Numbered from the stretch's first letter, positions 27,401 through 37,833 are shown. The stretch: 64,000 bases of DNA from CAVXNB01 sp963763085 (GCA_963763085.1 CAVXNB010000004.1:744001-808000), one strand, 5' to 3'. A program made the numbers and translations. The notes: generated by a model from the letters alone, not told the origin.

Positions 27401-30400
27401 CCTCTCAGAGCTCGAGGCGCCTCCGGCCGCCCGAGCGTGGGCCCTGGCGGACGAAGAGGCGCGCCGTGCGATCTCGGAAGACCTCGATGCGACGCTCTTC
27501 GTGGAGGCGGGCGCCGGCTCGGGCAAGACGTCGGCAATGGTCGAGCGCATCGTCCAGCTCGTCCGGTGCCGGCGTGCGGAATTGCGCCAGATCGCCGCAG
27601 TCACCTTCACCGAGGCGGCCGCGGCGGAGCTCCGGACGCGGGTCAGGCGCTCGCTGGCGACCGCGGCCGGCGAGGACGGCGACGGCTCGCCAGCCTCGGT
27701 CGCGCTGGCGCAGATCGACGAAGCAGCGATCGGCACGATCCACGGGTTCTGCCAACGACTCTTGGCCGAGCACCCGCTCGAGGCCGGCCTGCCGCCCGGG
27801 TTCGTGGTGCTCGACGAGGTTCGGGCGAGCATCGCCTGGCGCGCCCGGTGGGCTTCCACCCTCGACCTTCTCGTCGGTGAGGATGGAACCCGCCAGCTCG
27901 TGGCGGCGGCGTGGGTACTCGGCATGGACCATCGTCACCTCGAGACGATCGCGCGGGTCTTGGACGATCAATGGGACCGCTGCGGCCTGACACCGCAGCA
28001 GGCGGCACCGCTCCTGGCGAGGATCCGAGAAGCGGTCGACCCTGCCACCGCCGAGGTGATCGAGAGACTGCGGGCAGCGCTGAGCCGCCGCGACCTCTGC
28101 CGTGAGCCGTCCGATGGGCTGCTCCAGCGGTTCGGAGCCTATGAGATCTACCTCGCGCATCTCGATCAGGCGGAAACCTGGATCGACCGGCTCAGGTTGC
28201 TGCGCGCGGGGCCCCGCCTCAACCTTCGAGTCGCCGTCGTCGGCAACCGCGGCAACTGGCGAGACTCCGGCATCGCCGAGGTTCGCTCACTGCTCGCCGA
28301 GGCAGAGGAGCGGCGCATGGAAGCGGTGGCGGTGGCGTGCGACGCGGCGCTCGGCGGGCTCGTCTCGCGCCTGGAAGCTCTCGCCCGCGGGGCAGCCGAC
28401 ATCCGCCGCGTAAACGGCGAGCTCAGCTTTCACGACCTGCTCGTGCTTGCCCGTGACCTGGTCGCCGGCGACGCCGGCGTCCGCATGGAGCTCAGGCGTC
28501 GCTACCCGTACCTGCTCGTCGACGAGTTCCAGGACACGGACCCGTTGCAGCTCGAGCTGGTCGAGCTGCTGGCGAGAGCACCCGGTCCCGGCGCCGGCCC
28601 CGGCGACGGCGCCGGCGGCCCCGCCGCGGGCGGTCCCGGCGCGGGCGGCACAGTCCAGCTGGAGGCCGGCCGCCTCTTCCTCGTCGGCGACCCGAAGCAG
28701 GCGATCTACCGGTTCCGGGGTGCCGACCTTCGCGTCTACGAAGCGGCGCGGGCTCGACTGGGTGCGACGGCGCTCGAGCTCACGACGAGCTTCCGTGCGG
28801 TGCCCGGGATCATCGAGTTCGTGAATGCCACATTCGCCGGGCTGATGGGAGACCGGTTCGCCCCCTTGCAGGTCGACCGCGAGTCGACGGGTGCCCCGAG
28901 TCCGGTCCGGATCGTCGGGGGTGCGCTAGAGAATGTGTCAGCCGCAGAACGCCGGCGCGCCGAAGGCGACGCTGTGGCAGACGTCATTCTCTCAGCGATC
29001 GGTGACCCGGGCTGGATCGTCGCCGACGAGTCCGACGGCGCCTTGCGGAGCGCGCGGCTCGCCGACATCGCCATCCTCCTCCCGAGCCGGACCGGCCTCG
29101 ACATCCTCGAGGACGCCCTCGACGAGCGGCACATCGGCTACCGGGTCGAGAGCGTCTCGCTCGTCTACGACTCGCAGGAGGTCCGCGATCTGCTCGCGCT
29201 CGCCCGCGCCATCGACGACCCCGGCAACGAGACGGCTCTCGCCGCGGCGCTTCGCTCTCCGGCCTTCGGGTGCGGCGACGACGATCTGCTCGAGTTCCGG
29301 CGCGCTGGCGGTTCGTTCAGCCTTGCGGCCGTGATCCCCGAGGCCGTCGAGACGTCCCCCGTCGCAGCTGCCATCCGAGCGCTGCGAGAGCTCCGCGGGA
29401 TGCGCCATGCTCTCGGACCGGTCGGCGTCCTCGTCCAAGCCGCGACCGATCGCCGCCTGCTTCAGATCGCCGGGGCGGGCCCCCGGGCGCGGGAGTCCTG
29501 GCGCAGATTGCGCTTCGTGATCGAACAGGCGAGGGGCTTCGTCGAGGCGGGAGGCGGAGGGCTCGTCGAGTTTGCGGAGTGGGTCGACGAACAGGTCGCC
29601 GGCAACCTGGCGGCCATCGAGTCGACCGTTCCCGACGACGACGAGGATGCGGTGCGGATAATGACGATCCACGGTGCCAAGGGCCTCGAGTTCCCGGTCG
29701 TGATCCTGGCGGGGCTCGGCACCGAGCGCCGCGGGCGGCGTGGCGGGGTGAGCGTGCTTCGCGACGACCAGGGCCGCGCCGAGGCCCAGGTCGTCAAGGA
29801 CCGGTGCACCAGCGGTTACGCCCACCTCGCCGCCGAGGAAAGGCTCCTCGGGATCGAGGAGGACGTGCGCTTGCTGTACGTCGCGGCCACCCGGGCCCGG
29901 GACCATCTGGTGATCTGCGGCCACCACACTCCCGCCGGTGGCGGCGAGGTGTCGCTGGCGGAACGCTTGCTGGCGGCGGCCGAGCCGGTGGCGGCCGAGC
30001 TGGTGGGCGGAGGAGCGGCCGCAGGCGGGGCAGACCTCGAGCGCAAGGCGAGCGACTGGTGGACCAGCCCCGGCCCACAAGACGAACCGTCGCCGACGGC
30101 TCCGGCGAGTCGGGGCGCCGGCCCGGTCGTCAGTGATGCTGAGGTCCCCGGAGGCACCGCAGCCGAATACGAGCGGTGGCGCCTCGGTCGCGAGGAGCTC
30201 ATCGTGAGGGCGAGACACGGGTGAGTCCGTGGCGGCAACCGAGATCGCAGGGCTGGCGCTGGCGAGCGGCGACGAGAAGCTGCCGTCGTCCGGTGACGAG
30301 TTGCCCGCCTGGCGGCGAGGGAGGGCGGGCACCCAGGTGGGTCGTGCGGTGCACGCCGTGCTGCAGGCCGTCGATCTCACGCCTTTCGGGCATGACGCGC

Positions 30401-30879
30401 CGCCCGAGGTGCGAACCGCCGCTCTCCGGCCGCTCGCCCTCGCGCAGGCCCGCTCGGAACGGATCGGAGACCGCAGCGCCGACGTCGAGCGCCTGGCCGC
30501 TGTCGCCCTCTCGAGCGACGTCGTCGTGGAAGCCATTCGCAGCGGCACCGCCAGGCGCGAGGTCTATGTAGCCGCGCCCGTCGGTGGGAGGCTGCTCGAG
30601 GGGTTCGTCGACCTCTGTTTCGATGACGGAGCCGGGCTGGTCGTCGTCGACTACAAGACCGACGCTGTGGATGGCGACGAGGACCTCGAGCTTGCCTACG
30701 AGCGTTACCGGCTCCAGGCAGCCGCCTACGCGCTCGCGCTCGCCGCCGCGACGGGAAGGCCGGTCCGGCGCTGTGTTCTGCTTTTCGTCGCCGCTCCCGG
30801 CCGCCCCGCGGAGCGCGCCGTCACCGATCTCCCCACGCTGTTGGAGGCGGTGCGCTCGCTCGTGTCGAGCCCGTCCTAA
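27390..30879 (+). CDS. AddA-like UvrD-family helicase-nuclease (one frame break)
   Basis: ATP-dependent helicase/nuclease partner of the preceding gene. Motif I is FVEAGAGSGKTSAMVERI (Lys46), motif Ia TFTEAAAAEL, motif II VDEFQDTDPLQLELVELL, and later motifs include MTIHGAKGLEFPVVILAG and RLLYVAATRARDHL. The frame stops at 30224, but removing one G from GGG at 30219-30221 gives RARHGESVAATEIAGLAL and runs into a RecB-type nuclease domain (GRAVHAVLQ ... LLEGFVDLCF ... VVVDYKTD). The repaired length is about 1162 residues, normal for AddA. A Gly/Ala/Pro-rich low-complexity insert sits at 28588-28650. ATG 27390 lies inside the end of the AddB-like gene. Confidence 0.85.
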
Positions 30880-30967
30880 CGTGGTGGGTGTGACCACGGC
30901 TCCGGCCACCGCCGCACGGGGAATCCTGGCGGCGTGGCCGGATGGCGTTTCGTAAGGCGCCGGCGCG

Positions 30968-32027
30968 GTGATCAAGTACCTCGGCTCGAAGCGCCGGCTC
31001 GTCCAAGCAATCTCCTCCCTCGCCTCCGGTTGCGGCGCCTCGAGCGCGGTCGACCTGTTCACGGGCACCACCCGGGTCGCCCAGGAGCTGAAGTCCCAGG
31101 GAGCATTCGTCACCGCTGTCGACACGGCCACCTATTCCGAGGTGTTCGGCGGGTGCTACATCGCCACCGACGCGACCAATATCGATCTGACGGAGCTCTC
31201 CGAAGCGCTTGCCGAGCTCGACGCTCTGCCCGGCCGCCGGGGGTACTTCACGGAGGTCTTCTGCGAGCGGTCCCGCTACCTTCGGCCAGAGAACGGTGCC
31301 CGCGTGGATGCGATCCGGGACGCCATCGAAGAACGTCACCGGGCCAGCAGGCTCTATCCGATCGTGCTCACGAGCCTGCTCGAGGCCGCCGATCGCGTGG
31401 ACTCGACGACCGGCCTGCAGATGGCGTACCTGAAGCAATGGGCTCCGAGGTCGTTCCGCCCCCTCAGCCTCCGCGTCCCGGAGCTCCTGGCCGGCCCCGG
31501 CCGGTGTATCCGCGCCGACGCCCGGGACGCCTTGACAGCGATCGGGCCGGTCGACTTCGCCTATCTGGACCCCCCCTACAACCAGCACCGTTACTTCACC
31601 AACTACCACGTCTGGGAGACGCTGGTCCGGTGGGATGCGCCTGAGCACTACGGGATCGCGTGCAAGCGTGCCGACTCCCGGGATGTCGGCACCCGCAGCG
31701 ATTTCAACTCGAAGGCGGCGATGCGGCCGGCGCTCGCCGAAGTGGTCCGCAACATCGACGGCGACCGTCGTCGTCGTGTCGTGCAACAACGAGTCGTGGC
31801 TCGGTCGTGACGAGCTGATCGAGATGTGCGAGTCACGGGGCCACGTCGAGGTGCTCGAGTTCGATTCGAAGCGCTACGTCGGTGCTCAGATCGGCATCCA
31901 CGACCCCGCCGGCCAGAAGGTGGGCACCGTCTCCCACCTGCGCAACATCGAGCGGCTTGCCGTGTGTGGCCCGCGGGCCGAGGTCATGGCCGCAATCGGC
32001 GGGCTGGCGGCGGTGAGCCAGCTATGA
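30968..32027 (+). CDS. D12-class (Dam-like) DNA adenine methyltransferase (one frame break)
   Basis: Predicted N6-adenine DNA methyltransferase. The N-terminal MIKYLGSKRRLV and the AdoMet motif VDLFTGTTRVAQ precede the catalytic DPPY motif in VDFAYLDPPYNQHRYFTNY, the order of D12 (alpha-class) enzymes. The frame breaks near 31760. Removing one G from GACGGCG continues as NIDATVVVVSCNNESWLG and ends at 32027, for about 352 residues. The start is GTG. No restriction endonuclease is adjacent, so it appears to be an orphan. The stop overlaps the next start (ATGA), which couples it to a membrane protein, an unusual partner. RNA or other targets cannot be excluded. Confidence 0.78.
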
Positions 32028-32849
32028 CGACGGCTACCGTCGTGCTCGCCCTGGCCGTGTTCGGCGCCAGCGCGGTCGAGATGGTCGAGGCGCTGACGAT
32101 CGTCGTCGCGGCGGGCGTGACCCGAGGTTGGCGTTCGGCGATCGAGGGGAGCGCCGTCGCCGTTCTCGTGCTCGCCGTCCTCGTCGTCGCCGTCGGAGTT
32201 CCGCTCGCCCGCCTCGTGCCCATCAACGTGCTTCGCGTCGTCATCGGCTCGCTTCTCCTCGTGCTCGGGCTTGACTGGCTGCGGAAGGCCGTGTTGCGGG
32301 CGAGTGGACACAAGGCCCTCCACGACGAGGATGCGATCTATGCGAGAACCGTCCAGGAGCTGTCCGTCGGGGTTCCGGTCGCCGCAGGGCTTGGCGAGGC
32401 GCCGGCCGGTCCTCCCACGGCGGCGTCGTGGAGACATGGACGCCGCGACGCGACGGGTTTCACCGTCGCGTTCAAAGGCGTGTTCCTCGAAGGCATGGAG
32501 GTCGTCCTGATCGTTATCACCCTCGGCGCGAGCTCCGGGCACTTGGCGCTGGCGGCCGCTGCCGCCGCTGCGGCTGCGGTCGTCGTCGGAGTCGTCGGCC
32601 TCCTCGTCGGCGCGTCAGCTGTCAGAGATCCCGGAGAATTCGATGAAGCTCGCCGTCGGCGTCATGCTGACGAGCTTCGGGGTGTTCTGGGTCGGCGAGG
32701 GGGCGGGCGTGCACTGGCCGGGTAGCGACCTCATGATCCTGGTGCTGGTCGGGGTGTTCGCCGCCAGCGCAGCGATCCTCACGGTCGCGATGCGGAGACT
32801 TGGCCGCTCGGCTGCGCCCCTGGCAGCACGGCCGGGACCTGTCACATGA
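32024..32849 (+). CDS. COG4280-like polytopic membrane protein (one frame break)
   Basis: Membrane protein of about 274 residues after repair, with six or so hydrophobic segments, for example ATVVLALAVFGASAVEMVEA and GSAVAVLVLAVLVVAVGVPL. Acidic motifs (ASAVEMVEALTIVVA and GVFLEGMEVVLIV) resemble the REGxE motifs of the FTR1/OFeT and COG4280 group, which hints at divalent-metal handling. The frame breaks near 32632. Removing one G from CCCGGAG gives RDPENSMKLAVGVMLTSFG and the rest of the protein. It is coupled by ATGA overlaps to the methyltransferase before it and the small protein after it. Function unknown. Confidence 0.68.
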
Positions 32850-33058
32850 CTGCCGTCGTCAAGGCGCTGGGCGCGTTCGGGAGATTCTGGAAGGATTTTC
32901 TGATCGGCGACGCTCCCGAGCTCTTCATCGGGACGCTCGCGGTCGTCGGTGCGGCGTTCGCTCTTCGCCACCGCGGCTACCTGGCGGTGGTCGTCGTACC
33001 GCTCGTCGCGGTCGGGTTTCTCACCGGAAGCGTCCTGCGCGGGCGGGCCAAAGGGTGA
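32846..33058 (+). CDS. Small membrane protein coupled to the COG4280-like gene
   Basis: A 70-residue protein whose ATG overlaps the preceding stop (ATGA). An amphipathic start (MTAVVKALGAFGRFWKDFLI) is followed by two hydrophobic segments (FIGTLAVVGAAFAL and YLAVVVVPLVAVGFLTGSVL) and a basic tail. It looks like an accessory subunit of the membrane protein before it. No family name is recognised. Confidence 0.65.
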   Translation: MTAVVKALGAFGRFWKDFLIGDAPELFIGTLAVVGAAFALRHRGYLAVVVVPLVAVGFLTGSVLRGRAKG

Positions 33059-33106
33059 CCCTTCTCCACCACCGTGCGCCGTCTGCGGGCCAGGTACGTT
33101 GTCGCC

Positions 33107-33973
33107 ATGAGCGATGGCGCCGGCGGGACGTGGGTGGGTGAGGATGTGGGGTTCCCGGTTCTTGTTTCGCCGGGGTGGCTTGCGGCCAACTTGGGCGACG
33201 TCGTGGTCGCCGACGCGCGCTGGTACCTGGACGGGCGTTCCGGCTCGGCCGCCTACGACGCCGGTCACATCGAAGGGGCGATCTTCGTGGACCTCGACCG
33301 GTGCCTGTCCGGGCCGCCGTCCCGCGAGGCCGGCCGGCACCCGCTTCCCGAGCCCGCTCGGTTCGCGGAGGCGATGAGCCTGCTCGGCATCGGCGACGAC
33401 GACACGGTGGTCGCCTACGACGACGTTGGCGGTATCTACGCCGCCCGACTCGTCTGGATGCTGCGGGTGACCGGGCACGCGGCCGCGATCCTCGACGGCG
33501 GGCTCGCCGCTTGGGCAGGCCCGATGGACCAGGTCGTTCCCAGCCGGCCGCGCGCACCGTTCAGCGTCGTCTCCTGGCCCGCCGACCGGCTCGCCTCCAT
33601 CGAGGAAGTGGCCTCGGGGCCGCGGACGCTCATCGACGCTCGCAGCGGCGAACGGTATCGGGGCGATGTCGAGGATCCGCTCGATCCCCAGTCAGGTCAC
33701 ATTCCTGGCGCAGTGAGCGTCCCGTGCCGCGAGAACCTCGAAGCGTCGGGCAGATTCCTACCCGTCGAGACGCTCCGGGAGCGATTCGAGTCAGCCGGGG
33801 TCAGCGATGCCGGCGAGGTGACCGTCTACTGCGGCTCAGGCGTCACCGCCTGCCACGACCTGCTCGCCCTCGAATGGGCTGGGTTCGGTCGCGGCAAGCT
33901 CTTCGTGGGCTCCTGGTCGCAGTGGAGCAGCGACCCGAAACGCCCGATCGCGACCGGCGCCTCCCCTGGATAA
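33107..33973 (+). CDS. Sulfurtransferase, 3-mercaptopyruvate/thiosulfate type (tandem rhodanese)
   Basis: Two rhodanese domains in 288 residues. The first, inactive half has DARWYLDGRSGSAAYDAGHI and YDDVGGIYAARLVWML. The second carries the active-site loop CGSGVTACHDLLALE. The CGSGVT hexapeptide is typical of 3-mercaptopyruvate sulfurtransferases, whereas thiosulfate enzymes usually have CRKGVT. ATG at 33107; an earlier in-frame start is possible but adds residues not seen in the family. Likely cytoplasmic, in sulfur transfer or cyanide detoxification. Confidence 0.88.
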   Translation: MSDGAGGTWVGEDVGFPVLVSPGWLAANLGDVVVADARWYLDGRSGSAAYDAGHIEGAIFVDLDRCLSGPPSREAGRHPLPEPARFAEAMSLLGIGDDDTVVAYDDVGGIYAARLVWMLRVTGHAAAILDGGLAAWAGPMDQVVPSRPRAPFSVVSWPADRLASIEEVASGPRTLIDARSGERYRGDVEDPLDPQSGHIPGAVSVPCRENLEASGRFLPVETLRERFESAGVSDAGEVTVYCGSGVTACHDLLALEWAGFGRGKLFVGSWSQWSSDPKRPIATGASPG

Positions 33974-34041
33974 GTCGTGCCGTCTCAAAGTTCCCACGTT
34001 CAATACCAATGTATTTCATGTCAATCTGATACTCTTCGGCC
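33974..34041 (+). promoter_or_regulatory. AT-rich promoter region of the helicase gene
   Basis: A short AT-rich gap containing GTTCAATACCAATGTATTTC and CTGATACTCTTC. GATACT, about 20 nt before the GTG start, is a plausible -10. No clear operator or terminator is seen. Confidence 0.35.
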
Positions 34042-36273
34042 GTGACTCGGCCCGACATCGCCGGCCTACTGCAACAGGTCGTCGCGACTCTTCCCGCGGG
34101 AGAGGTCCGAGAGGGGCAGCTCGAGATGGCCCAAGCCGTGGCGCGGGCGCTGAGCGCCGCTGATGATCCCGCCGTGGTGGCCGTCTCGGCGGGGACCGGC
34201 ACCGGCAAGTCCCTCGCGTATCTCGTGCCGGCCGTCAGTTCCGGCAACTGCGTCGTCGTCGCGACGGCGACCAAGGCCTTGCAGGATCAGCTTGCGAACA
34301 AGGACCTCCCGCTCGTGGCACGGGGCCTCGGCCGGCCCGTGAAGTGGGCCGTGTTGAAGGGGAGGTCGAACTACCTCTGCCGGCAACGTCTGCACGAGCT
34401 CGACCGATTGGGCGAGCAACAGCGACTCGACGCGCCCGACGCTTCGCCGTCCGCTACGGACGAGGCCGGTCCGCGGGAGAGCGGCTCGGCACGCGCGGTC
34501 GCGGCTCGGCGCGTCGGCGAGGAGGTGCGACGTCTCGCGGCATGGGCCGGCTCGACCACGAGCGGCGATCGGGCCGAGCTCGACTTCGAGCCGTCGAGTG
34601 CGGCGTGGTCGAGTGTGAGCGTCACCTCCGAAGAGTGCCCCGGGGCTCGTCGCTGCCCTTCGGGCCACGAGTGCTTCGCCGAGCTCGCCCGTACCAAGGC
34701 AGCTGCGGCGGACATCGTCGTCGTCAACATCCACCTTCTCGGGGCGCATCTGCGCAGCGGAGGAGAGGTACTTCCGGAACATGATGCGCTGGTCGTCGAT
34801 GAAGCGCACGAGCTCGAGGACATCCTCGCGGCATGTCTCGGCGTGGAGGTCGGGCCCGGGCGCGTGCGCGTGCTCGCCTCCGCCGCACGGGGTGCGCTCG
34901 CTGCGGCGGGTCGCCGGGTGCAGCGTGGTGACGACACGCCGGCGGCCCGGGCGGTGGAGGCGGTGATGGGCTCGGCGGCCGGTTTCGAGGAGGCGTTGGC
35001 AAGTGGCGAGGAGCGCCGCCTGCCTTCCGGCTTGAGCGGCGCGCTCGGAGACCAGGTGACGCTCCTGGTCGACCGTCTCGAGCGGTTGGGCGTGGAGCTG
35101 CGCCGAGCGTCCGATGGCTCGGGCGCCGCCGGCGGGGGCCGGGCCGGCGGGGGCCGGGCCGGCGGCGGGGCCGGCGGTGCGCGCTCGGCTGAAGCCGGCG
35201 ACCAGGGTGGCGCACCCGACGCAGCCCAGCGTTGCCTGCGGGCTCTGCTTGGAGTCGATCGCTGCCGCGAGGATCTGGCGGCTTGCCTCAACGCGGGCAG
35301 CGACGACGTCCTGTGGGTCACCGGCGGCGACCGGCCCGCGCTCCGCTCGGCACCGCTCGACGTCAGCAACACGATGTCGGCACAGGTCTTTTCCGTCATG
35401 CCGGTCGTGATGACGAGCGCGACCCTGCCCCGCGGGCTTGCCGCCCGTCTCGGCGCCGCGGGACCCTCCACCGTGGAGCTCGACGTCGGCAGCCCTTTCG
35501 CCTACAAGGCCAACAGCCTCCTCTACTGCGCGGTGAGCCTGCCCGACCGGCGCCGGCCCGAGGCCGAGGCGGCCATCCACAACGAGATCGAGGCACTCGT
35601 CCTCGCGGCCGGCGGGCGGACCTTGGCGCTGTTCACCAGCCGGCGCGCGATGGCTGCCGCTGCCGAAGTGCTCGCCGGGAGGCTTCCCTGGCCGGTCCTC
35701 GTTCAGGGCGATCTCCCGAAGGCGGCGCTGCTCGAGGCGCTCAGCTCGCAGTCGGCTGCGTGCCTGTTCGCAACGATGAGCTTTTGGCAGGGGGTCGACG
35801 TTCCGGGGCCGGCGCTGACCCTGGTCGTGATCGACAGGATCCCGTTCCCACGTCCCGACGAGCCTCTCAATGCCGCACGGCGCGAAGCTGCCGGCAAGGC
35901 GGGCTTCCAGACCGTCGACCTCCCGCGGGCGGCGACGCTTCTCGCCCAGGGCGCCGGGCGGCTGATCCGGACCGCCACGGACCGCGGCGTCGTCGCCGTG
36001 CTCGACCCTCGTCTCGCGCTGGCATCGTACGGGCCGACGCTGGTGAAGGCGCTCCCCCCGATGCGCCGGACGCGGGACCTTGGCGAGGCCGAGGCGTTCC
36101 TGCGGGGGATACACGCCGAGGCGGTTGGGGCGGCTTGGGGTCTTCCAGTGGGAGTTGCGCCGGCGCCGATGTCGCCGGCGCCAAAACCGGCGCCTGCGAC
36201 ACCGCCGTCGCCGCCAATACCGGGTCCGCCGGGGCCGCCGGCGCTGCGCCCACGTGATGCGTCGCTGAAATAG
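34042..36273 (+). CDS. DinG-like ATP-dependent DNA helicase (XPD-related superfamily 2)
   Basis: Predicted 5'-3' DNA helicase of 743 residues. Walker A is SAGTGTGKSLAYLVP, motif II is DEAH (VVDEAHELEDILAA), and a late motif is QGAGRLIRTATDRGVVAVLD. Cysteines between motifs Ia and II (NYLCRQRL, CPGARRCPSGHEC) could form the [4Fe-4S] cluster of DinG/XPD enzymes. A Gly/Ala-rich insert lies at 35124-35190 and the last 40 residues are Pro/Ala-rich; both arise from GC-rich patches. GTG start. Likely role in resolving R-loops or damaged replication structures. Confidence 0.9.
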   Translation: MTRPDIAGLLQQVVATLPAGEVREGQLEMAQAVARALSAADDPAVVAVSAGTGTGKSLAYLVPAVSSGNCVVVATATKALQDQLANKDLPLVARGLGRPVKWAVLKGRSNYLCRQRLHELDRLGEQQRLDAPDASPSATDEAGPRESGSARAVAARRVGEEVRRLAAWAGSTTSGDRAELDFEPSSAAWSSVSVTSEECPGARRCPSGHECFAELARTKAAAADIVVVNIHLLGAHLRSGGEVLPEHDALVVDEAHELEDILAACLGVEVGPGRVRVLASAARGALAAAGRRVQRGDDTPAARAVEAVMGSAAGFEEALASGEERRLPSGLSGALGDQVTLLVDRLERLGVELRRASDGSGAAGGGRAGGGRAGGGAGGARSAEAGDQGGAPDAAQRCLRALLGVDRCREDLAACLNAGSDDVLWVTGGDRPALRSAPLDVSNTMSAQVFSVMPVVMTSATLPRGLAARLGAAGPSTVELDVGSPFAYKANSLLYCAVSLPDRRRPEAEAAIHNEIEALVLAAGGRTLALFTSRRAMAAAAEVLAGRLPWPVLVQGDLPKAALLEALSSQSAACLFATMSFWQGVDVPGPALTLVVIDRIPFPRPDEPLNAARREAAGKAGFQTVDLPRAATLLAQGAGRLIRTATDRGVVAVLDPRLALASYGPTLVKALPPMRRTRDLGEAEAFLRGIHAEAVGAAWGLPVGVAPAPMSPAPKPAPATPPSPPIPGPPGPPALRPRDASLK

Positions 36274-36313
36274 CAGCAGCACTCGGCCGGGGCCCCGAAT
36301 CCGCCCCTGCTGA

Positions 36314-36862
36314 TCACTGGCCGGGCCAAGGGCCTTCGAGAAACGCCCTCGCCTGACGCCGCGAACGGAGCACGTGCACCGTCGTGTGAGACCCGTGCCG
36401 CGAGATCTCGGAGCTTGCGTACTCAGGTTCTGAACGGCGGTTGCGCCAAATCCTCCCAACGCCCCCCCACTCGTCGCGCAAGCGTCGGTTGACCGAGTCC
36501 TCGCAGCCCTCGGGCATCTCGCCAACGGGCTTGCGAAGGCCCCGCACAAACGCGCGACTGGCGCACAGCCACCAAGGAGTATCGAGAAAGACGACGGTTT
36601 CCGCGCGTTCGAGCCGGAGGGCAAGCGTCTCGTTGTAGTTGCCGTCGATGATCCAAGCCTCGCCAGCGATCAGCGCGCGTTGCCGGAATCTCCACTCGTC
36701 GTCCGACGGTCGCACCCAGCCCGGCTTCCAGTAGTGAACGTCGAGGTGAATCAACGGTAAACCACTCCTGGCCGCGAGCGCACGTGCGAACGTGCTCTTC
36801 CCGGACCCCATCATCCCGTCGACGAGGACGCGGTGGCCGATCATCCGAGACGCACCGTTCAT
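36314..36862 (-). CDS. P-loop nucleotide kinase-like protein (adenylate-kinase/FlaR-like)
   Basis: A 182-residue P-loop NTPase. Walker A is VDGMMGSGKSTFARALA, then LPLIHLDVHYWKPGW and IIDGNYNETLALRLERAETVVFLDTP. This pattern occurs in small adenylate-kinase-like or DNA-topology-modulation (FlaR-like) proteins. The start is ATG 36862, although the frame extends further upstream. It is convergent with the helicase gene and divergent from a VOC gene. The substrate is unknown. Confidence 0.75.
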   Translation of the reverse strand: MNGASRMIGHRVLVDGMMGSGKSTFARALAARSGLPLIHLDVHYWKPGWVRPSDDEWRFRQRALIAGEAWIIDGNYNETLALRLERAETVVFLDTPWWLCASRAFVRGLRKPVGEMPEGCEDSVNRRLRDEWGGVGRIWRNRRSEPEYASSEISRHGSHTTVHVLRSRRQARAFLEGPWPGQ

Positions 36863-36950
36863 GGCGCAGAGTGTGCCACCGGCGCCTGCGCTCTCGGCGG
36901 CCGTTCTGTCCGGGTTGCGTTGCAGGAGCGTCGAATGGGACCCTCCCCAG

Positions 36951-37331
36951 ATGCGATCTCGAACGACTGGCATGTGGTGGGGTACAGCAATCGAAGCGCC
37001 GGACCCGGCCGCCCTTGCACGCTTCTACTCGCGGCTTCTCGATTGGCCCATTGGCCACGAGGAGCCCGGGACCGCCATCCTGGCTGCCCCCGAGGGGGCG
37101 ATCTTTATCGTGTTTCAACAGGCGACAGGATTCCAAGTACCGACCTGGCCGCCTGCTGACGGTCAGCAACGGCCGATGATGCACTTCGACTTCCAGGTCG
37201 GCGATCTCAACTCCGCTGTTGCTGAAGCAGTCGAACTAGGAGCCTCGGTCGCTGACTACCAACCCAATGACAACGTACGGGTGCTGATCGACCCGGCAGG
37301 ACACCCGTTCTGCCTCTGCGTCGAAGCCTGA
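36951..37331 (+). CDS. VOC (glyoxalase/bleomycin-resistance fold) protein, copy A
   Basis: Small single-VOC-module protein (126 residues from ATG 36951, or 119 from ATG 36972). It has MWWGTAIEAPDPAALARFYS, LDWPIGHEEPGTAIL, MMHFDFQVGDLNSAVAEAVE and DPAGHPFCLC, the usual VOC beta-alpha-beta-beta-beta motifs. Members are metal-dependent lyases, dioxygenases or binding proteins. The specific activity cannot be read. Confidence 0.8.
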   Translation: MRSRTTGMWWGTAIEAPDPAALARFYSRLLDWPIGHEEPGTAILAAPEGAIFIVFQQATGFQVPTWPPADGQQRPMMHFDFQVGDLNSAVAEAVELGASVADYQPNDNVRVLIDPAGHPFCLCVEA

Positions 37332-37398
37332 GGTGCTGCGCTAGCCGGGGGGCGTGCACGTCGGCCAGCACCGGCCGGCGACAGATCACCACCGAGCC

Positions 37399-37833
37399 CT
37401 AGTGAAGAGGTGCGAGCTCCTCGACTTTGAACCCTCCCGTCAGGAGCACCTCTCCCTCCAAGCCGTCTGGGTCCCGGAAGAAGATGCTGAGCAGGTGTGG
37501 GCCGAACGCGGTGACGGTGCCGTCACTTGCGCCGGCTTTCACGAGCCGGGCCCTGATCGTCTCGAAAGACTCTTTCGAGGCTGCTGAGAGACCGACGTGG
37601 TCGATGCGACCGCGGCCGAACATCGGGGTCTGGCGATCGGCCTCCGTGTTGCCCTCGATCTCGAAGAGGTTGAGCTGCGTGGACGGCCCGATGTCGACGA
37701 TCGTCATCTTCTCGCCGGGGCCGTGGTCCCGCGTCGGCGAAACGACGGCCTCGAAGACGTCCTGATAAAAGTCGCAAAGGCGACCGCTATCGTTGGTGAT
37801 CCAAGCGACGTGGTTGACTCCGTTGAGCAGCAT
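37399..37833 (-). CDS. VOC-family protein, copy B
   Basis: A 144-residue VOC protein beginning MLLNGVNHVAWITND, with a potential metal His. RIDHVGLSAASKESFETIRA and IFFRDPDGLEGEVLL follow, giving the standard metal-ligand pattern of lactoylglutathione-lyase-like and dioxygenase-like proteins. The ATG at 37833 has a good AAAGGAG site. It is not closely similar to the neighbouring copy A, so it is not a recent duplicate. Activity unknown. Confidence 0.82.
   Translation of the reverse strand: MLLNGVNHVAWITNDSGRLCDFYQDVFEAVVSPTRDHGPGEKMTIVDIGPSTQLNLFEIEGNTEADRQTPMFGRGRIDHVGLSAASKESFETIRARLVKAGASDGTVTAFGPHLLSIFFRDPDGLEGEVLLTGGFKVEELAPLH

Noticed and set aside
34066..36624. An 852-codon open frame antisense to the DinG-like helicase gene
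   Set aside because: Same GC effect. It has no family motifs, whereas the sense frame has all helicase motifs.
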